DNA of 64,000 nt from Chamaecyparis obtusa (lineage: Eukaryota > Streptophyta > Pinopsida > Cupressales > Cupressaceae). Below the pieces are notes generated by a model that saw only the letters and a list, made by a program, of their open reading frames with translations, was not told the origin of the DNA and did no database searches. Below are positions 60,540 to 64,000 of this stretch, piece by piece. The stretch spans positions 121,001 through 185,000 of the forward strand of contig BSBK01006396.1 in assembly GCA_027943335.1 (NCBI GenBank). Direction: 5' to 3'. Both the position numbers and the translations under genes were made by a program. Within the stretch, counting starts at the first letter, position 1. Every line of letters begins with the position of its first letter.

Positions 60540-62632
60540 CCTCACTTCTTTGAGCAAACAATCCTCTCTCATCTTTCAACTCTCAAACTCAATAGCAAAG
60601 TTATAATGTCATTTTCATTCTAGCATAAGCATAAACTCATCATTTTAGATCATTTCCAAGCTTAAATCACATCTAAATTAGCTTAATTGGATTAACATAG
60701 ATTCATTTCTTGTTTAATCAATCTTAGTTCATCTTTTAGCTTTGCATATTTGTGTGTTCTTGAGGCCTTTGAGGCAAAATAGGTTCCTCATACCTATTTT
60801 GTGTCATTTTGGGTCTTCTTGATCCTCATATCATCATTTATCTTGCATGCTCCAAGTGCTTGAGTTTGCACACCCACATCCATTTATATCCAAGCGTATC
60901 AAACGGTGCATGGGTGCATCCGTTTTAGGCTTAAACTGAGGTGGCTTTGATTTTAGTTTGTTTACCTTTAAATTTGATTTGATTATATGCTATGACGTTT
61001 GTTTGTCTTTGGCCTTCAAAACAGGTTTAGGTGCACGCTCAAATCCTAGTCTACAACTGAAACAGTCAAGAATTTATTACAGGGGATGAAAACCAGTCGA
61101 GCATGCCTGAGAAAGATTTGCACTTATGATAGATCTCTAAGAAAGTACTACAAATCATGGAATTCCAAATTTGTCAACCTATTTGGCCACCTGCAACATG
61201 CCTCAAGCACAAAACCACACTTCTCCTGGTACAAAAATATCATGCCATTGACCACTAAAACCCTTGGATCAGTCGGCAACAACTAGTGCCACCAAACCAA
61301 TTGAAATCAGCTGCTAAAACCATCAATTTTGGTACTTCTTGTCCCTGGAAACCCTCAAAGAAATCAAATTTGAATTTCAACGGTCACTTTCATAGCGCCA
61401 GTAGTGAATCAACGGTCTATATTTAAAACTCAATCAACTTTAAGTCCTGACCATCAGATCCTTATGATTCATCTTTTAAAAAGATCCGAGTCAAATTTAG
61501 TGAACTAGCGACTGAAGGGTTTCGCCAGTTCGTGGGATACCTTATCCCTCCGCCATTTTGTTTAGCGACAACACGAATGCTTGTTCACTACATCGCTAAA
61601 CCCTTTAGAACCTCACCACTTTATTGCGCAAATGAGTGAAGACCATTGAAATCTATCGGGCCGCTAAACAAATTTATCAGGACCGCCAAACCTTTAGACC
61701 CCCGCCAGGGCCCGCTTTATGCCACATGTCACCACCTCATTCACTATACCTGCCTAGTCACCTTTGACACAGGACCCACCACGTAGAAGCCTTTAATCAA
61801 ACGGTGGGTGTAAGATCTCATAGCTCTTACAAAACTCATGAGAACTTACGCCAACCATTCAATTCTCTGCAGTTGTCAGAATCCCAAAGACACATCGGAT
61901 AACAGGTCCCACTGACACTTGCCAAATCATCATTATGTGGACCAATAAGAGACCGCCAAATGTGCATGTGTGGCATTGGACCCACTGAGAACATTATACC
62001 GCCTGATTCCAAATTGACGGTCATTGCATGATTGCAAGGCCTAGAAAGATTCCTTGTGATCATGCGACAACCGCAAGATCAAAAGAATCTGCAAGCTACC
62101 GGGCCTAGCTAACAACTTGCCAACTCACCGCCACTTCAACACCCTCTGATAGTGGAACCACCCACTTAGAAAAGATACGTCATGAAAAGGAATCAACGGT
62201 TGGCGTAAGATCGTAAGCCTTTGACAAAACCCTTGCGAACTTACGATAACCATCAGATCAGGATGGTGTCAGAGCCGGGCCTAGGAAAAATTAAGTCAAA
62301 ACATTAGGAAATATTAATTGCTGAGACTTAGGAAAAAAAATAGTGCTAGTACTTAGGAAAAATAAAGGCAGCCGAGGTTAGAGACTTGGGAAAAATCAAA
62401 GGCATGACCCCGCGAGGTGACAAAATATTAAAGCACATGTGCTAAAGGGACTTTAAGTGACCCAAAAAAGTAACATTAAAATAGAACAGGGCCAGGGTAA
62501 AACAAAAGGTTTTTCATGGAACGGCTAGTTTTTTAAATTTTTGAACTAGGGCTTAAGCCAGAGGCATGAAAAACATTGCAGAGACCAGAGGAAAACTGGT
62601 AAAGCCATTAAATTTTTTTTAGAGTGCTAACA

Positions 62633-62960
62633 CTTTCATTCTCTCTTTTCAATGTATATGGTCCTACCTGCATTAGAGATAAGTTCAAACTATAATAAGA
62701 ACTCACGAAGGCTATGCATGGGATAAGTAATGATAAAATAATGCTTGTAGGAGACTTTAATTCTATAGTCTCACTCGACAAAAAGAAAGTTGGAATTTTC
62801 CATCCACAAAAGCCCATGGATGACCTCAACATTTTTATAATAGATAATGACTTGCACGACATTCATCCAAAGAAAGGAAAAATCACTTGGACAAATCGGA
62901 GGGATAAAGTAGGGTGTCCCACTTTTTGCCCAACTTTGATACTGAGATCAACATTTTGAA
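62633..62960 (+). pseudogene. LINE 2 endonuclease, second part
   Basis: After element B the frame continues SFSLFNVYGPT, then two stops, then IMLVGDFNSIVS (the GDFN catalytic motif), HDIHPKKGKITWTNRR. These are the middle motifs of the LINE endonuclease. The expected next motif (a LDR or IDRF) is missing, and LINE similarity ends near 62920, so the rest of ORF2 with the reverse transcriptase is absent from this window or unrecognisable. Confidence 0.8.
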
Positions 62961-64000
62961 AAAAAAACTTCACTTTCGAACACCCATTGCCACAAAACTA
63001 TTAGGAATTTGAAGATGATGTAAACTAAAGTCTTTTACCATTTTCTTTCTAGTTTTTAGATGTATTTTTTTTTACAAAATTAAAATTGATTTGAATCCAT
63101 TTTTATTTCTCCTTCGAAAAGTGGTTTGTGTGAAAAATCAGCATTTTTAAGGAGTGAGTGTCACTTGGATTAGCATAATGTTTTTTTCAAAAATTATAAC
63201 AACATTTAATTCTTTCGAGGTTATATTTTTTACTTCAATAGATAATGGATGAAATTAGTTTCATTCATTTTGGTTCAATATTTCATACTTAATTAAGTTC
63301 TAAAGTGAGATTAACTGAGTTTAGACATAGCTTCTTTTGGATCATTCTAACTTTATCCGTAAATATCAAAATTCATTTTTTATTTTTTTGATAAAAAGGT
63401 AACACAAATACTCTTTTCCTACGTATTTTTCATAATCTTTTTTTGTAAGTTACTATTTTTCGTGAAGCATCGAAGAGATAGGTTGTTGAATGGCCAAACA
63501 ACCTATTTTTAATTAAAGTAAATGTTGAAAGTGACAATGAACTCAATATGTATTGAAATTATAGTCATTAGAAATCTTCCTCCAAGTAGAATCATCTAGC
63601 ATTTTTTGTTTTAGAATATCATCTTGTTTGGTCTTTGTTTGAGGCCTTGAAAGTCCTTTTTTGTAGTTTTTTTTTCTCTTGATAAAAATTTCAAGTTTGG
63701 GTTCTTCATAAGAAGACACCTTTTGCATGAAGCCATCCCAAGGCTTCATGTGAAGGGGCCTTCATACAATGACCCCTTGGGAAAATTCCAGTGTGAACAA
63801 GCCCCACCAGACTTTTACTTGACCTAGTTCACGTGAAGTAGGTCGCTTATTATGGTTTTTTTTGTATGGTATAAAAGAAATTTTTATTTTTTTTCATTTT
63901 TGACATGATTGCAGTCAACTTAATTCACATTTTTTTACTATATTGCTCTGATTTTTTGAAAGGTGTTTTTTGGAGGAGAATTGCTATTGGTGTTTTTATC
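62961..64000. other. unassigned AT-rich sequence
   Basis: No gene or element is recognised. The open frame 63543-63749 on the minus strand is Lys-rich and matches no family I know. Confidence 0.45.

Larger units (their letters stand above)
59535..61055 (+). mobile_element. solo LTR with TGTAGAC...GTCTACA ends
   Basis: The 1,521-bp segment is absent from the other LTR of element B. It begins TGTAGACACCG and ends TAGTCTACA, a terminal inverted repeat of seven bases typical of some plant Gypsy LTRs. Flanks do not show a clear 5-bp duplication (AAAAT before, ACTGA after), and two bases of the target seem lost. It contains TTAATTAATTAA tracts, a 108-bp tandem repeat and a TATA box on the plus strand. 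No internal element sequence is present. Confidence 0.8.
48868..62632 (-). mobile_element. element B: Gypsy-type LTR retrotransposon
   Basis: Same superfamily and domain order as element A, but a different subfamily by LTR sequence (TTGGTTATCCTTTTGG start). LTRs are at 48868-51293 and 58681-62632, the latter enlarged by a nested solo LTR. The target duplication is CTTTC at 48863-48867 and 62633-62637. The coding region runs on the minus strand from ATG 58522-58524 to 51518, in one frame except for a single shift caused by a 49-bp net deletion in the second RNase H. It lies in the endonuclease of LINE 2. Confidence 0.95.
58681..62632 (-). repeat. 5' LTR of element B, with nested solo LTR
   Basis: Collinear with 48868-51293 except for 59535-61055, which is a solo LTR of another family. 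LTR ends are TGTTGG and GCTAACA, followed by the CTTTC duplication. Confidence 0.93.

Overview
This window looks like the intergenic, repeat-packed part of a large seed-plant genome. I infer a gymnosperm, probably a conifer, from very long LTRs, deep nesting, old decayed copies and no recognisable host gene with intact exons. Almost everything that can be named is a retrotransposon or a fragment of one. The insertions were dated relative to each other from exact target-site duplications (TSDs).

Left part (1-12.9 kb): unassigned AT-rich DNA surrounds a non-autonomous Copia-type element (3475-8259, TSD AATAC). It has a tRNA-Met type primer site and a purine tract but no gag or pol. It carries a fragment that reads like a plant Alba-domain protein, and its 5' LTR is split by a 1.3 kb insertion holding an (AT)n microsatellite. 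At 12228-12716 lies a 5'-truncated LINE tail.

Middle part (12.9-32 kb): a minus-strand LTR element (12957-20257, TSD GTTCT) sits inside the RNase H end of an older Copia copy. It keeps only the coiled-coil and zinc-knuckle part of gag. Where pol should be it carries one long unknown frame of about 1,082 codons, closed by four in-frame stops but no frameshift. Next is LINE 1 (21291-31834, 17-bp TSD), with ORF1, an endonuclease/reverse transcriptase/RNase H ORF2, and an unexpected third 503-codon frame before its 3' tail. A 2.6 kb solo LTR (TSD CAACC) interrupts LINE 1 at codon 9 of ORF1.

Right part (32-64 kb): LINE 2 (about 32.8 kb onward) is split twice by minus-strand Gypsy elements of one superfamily: element A (35054-48415, TSD ACTCC) and element B (48868-62632, TSD CTTTC). 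Removing both rejoins the LINE 2 endonuclease frame. Each Gypsy element encodes gag, protease, a second RNase H placed before the reverse transcriptase, reverse transcriptase, a degraded native RNase H and integrase. Their LTRs carry arrays of near-perfect hairpins. The 5' LTR of B contains a further solo LTR with 108-bp tandem repeats. The last kilobase is unassigned AT-rich DNA.

All coding regions are decayed, mostly by in-frame stop codons rather than frameshifts, as expected of methylated, silenced copies. The points most worth a second look are the third ORF of LINE 1, the pol-less element with the long unknown frame, the hairpin arrays, the RNase H order, and five amber codons at homologous places in elements A and B.
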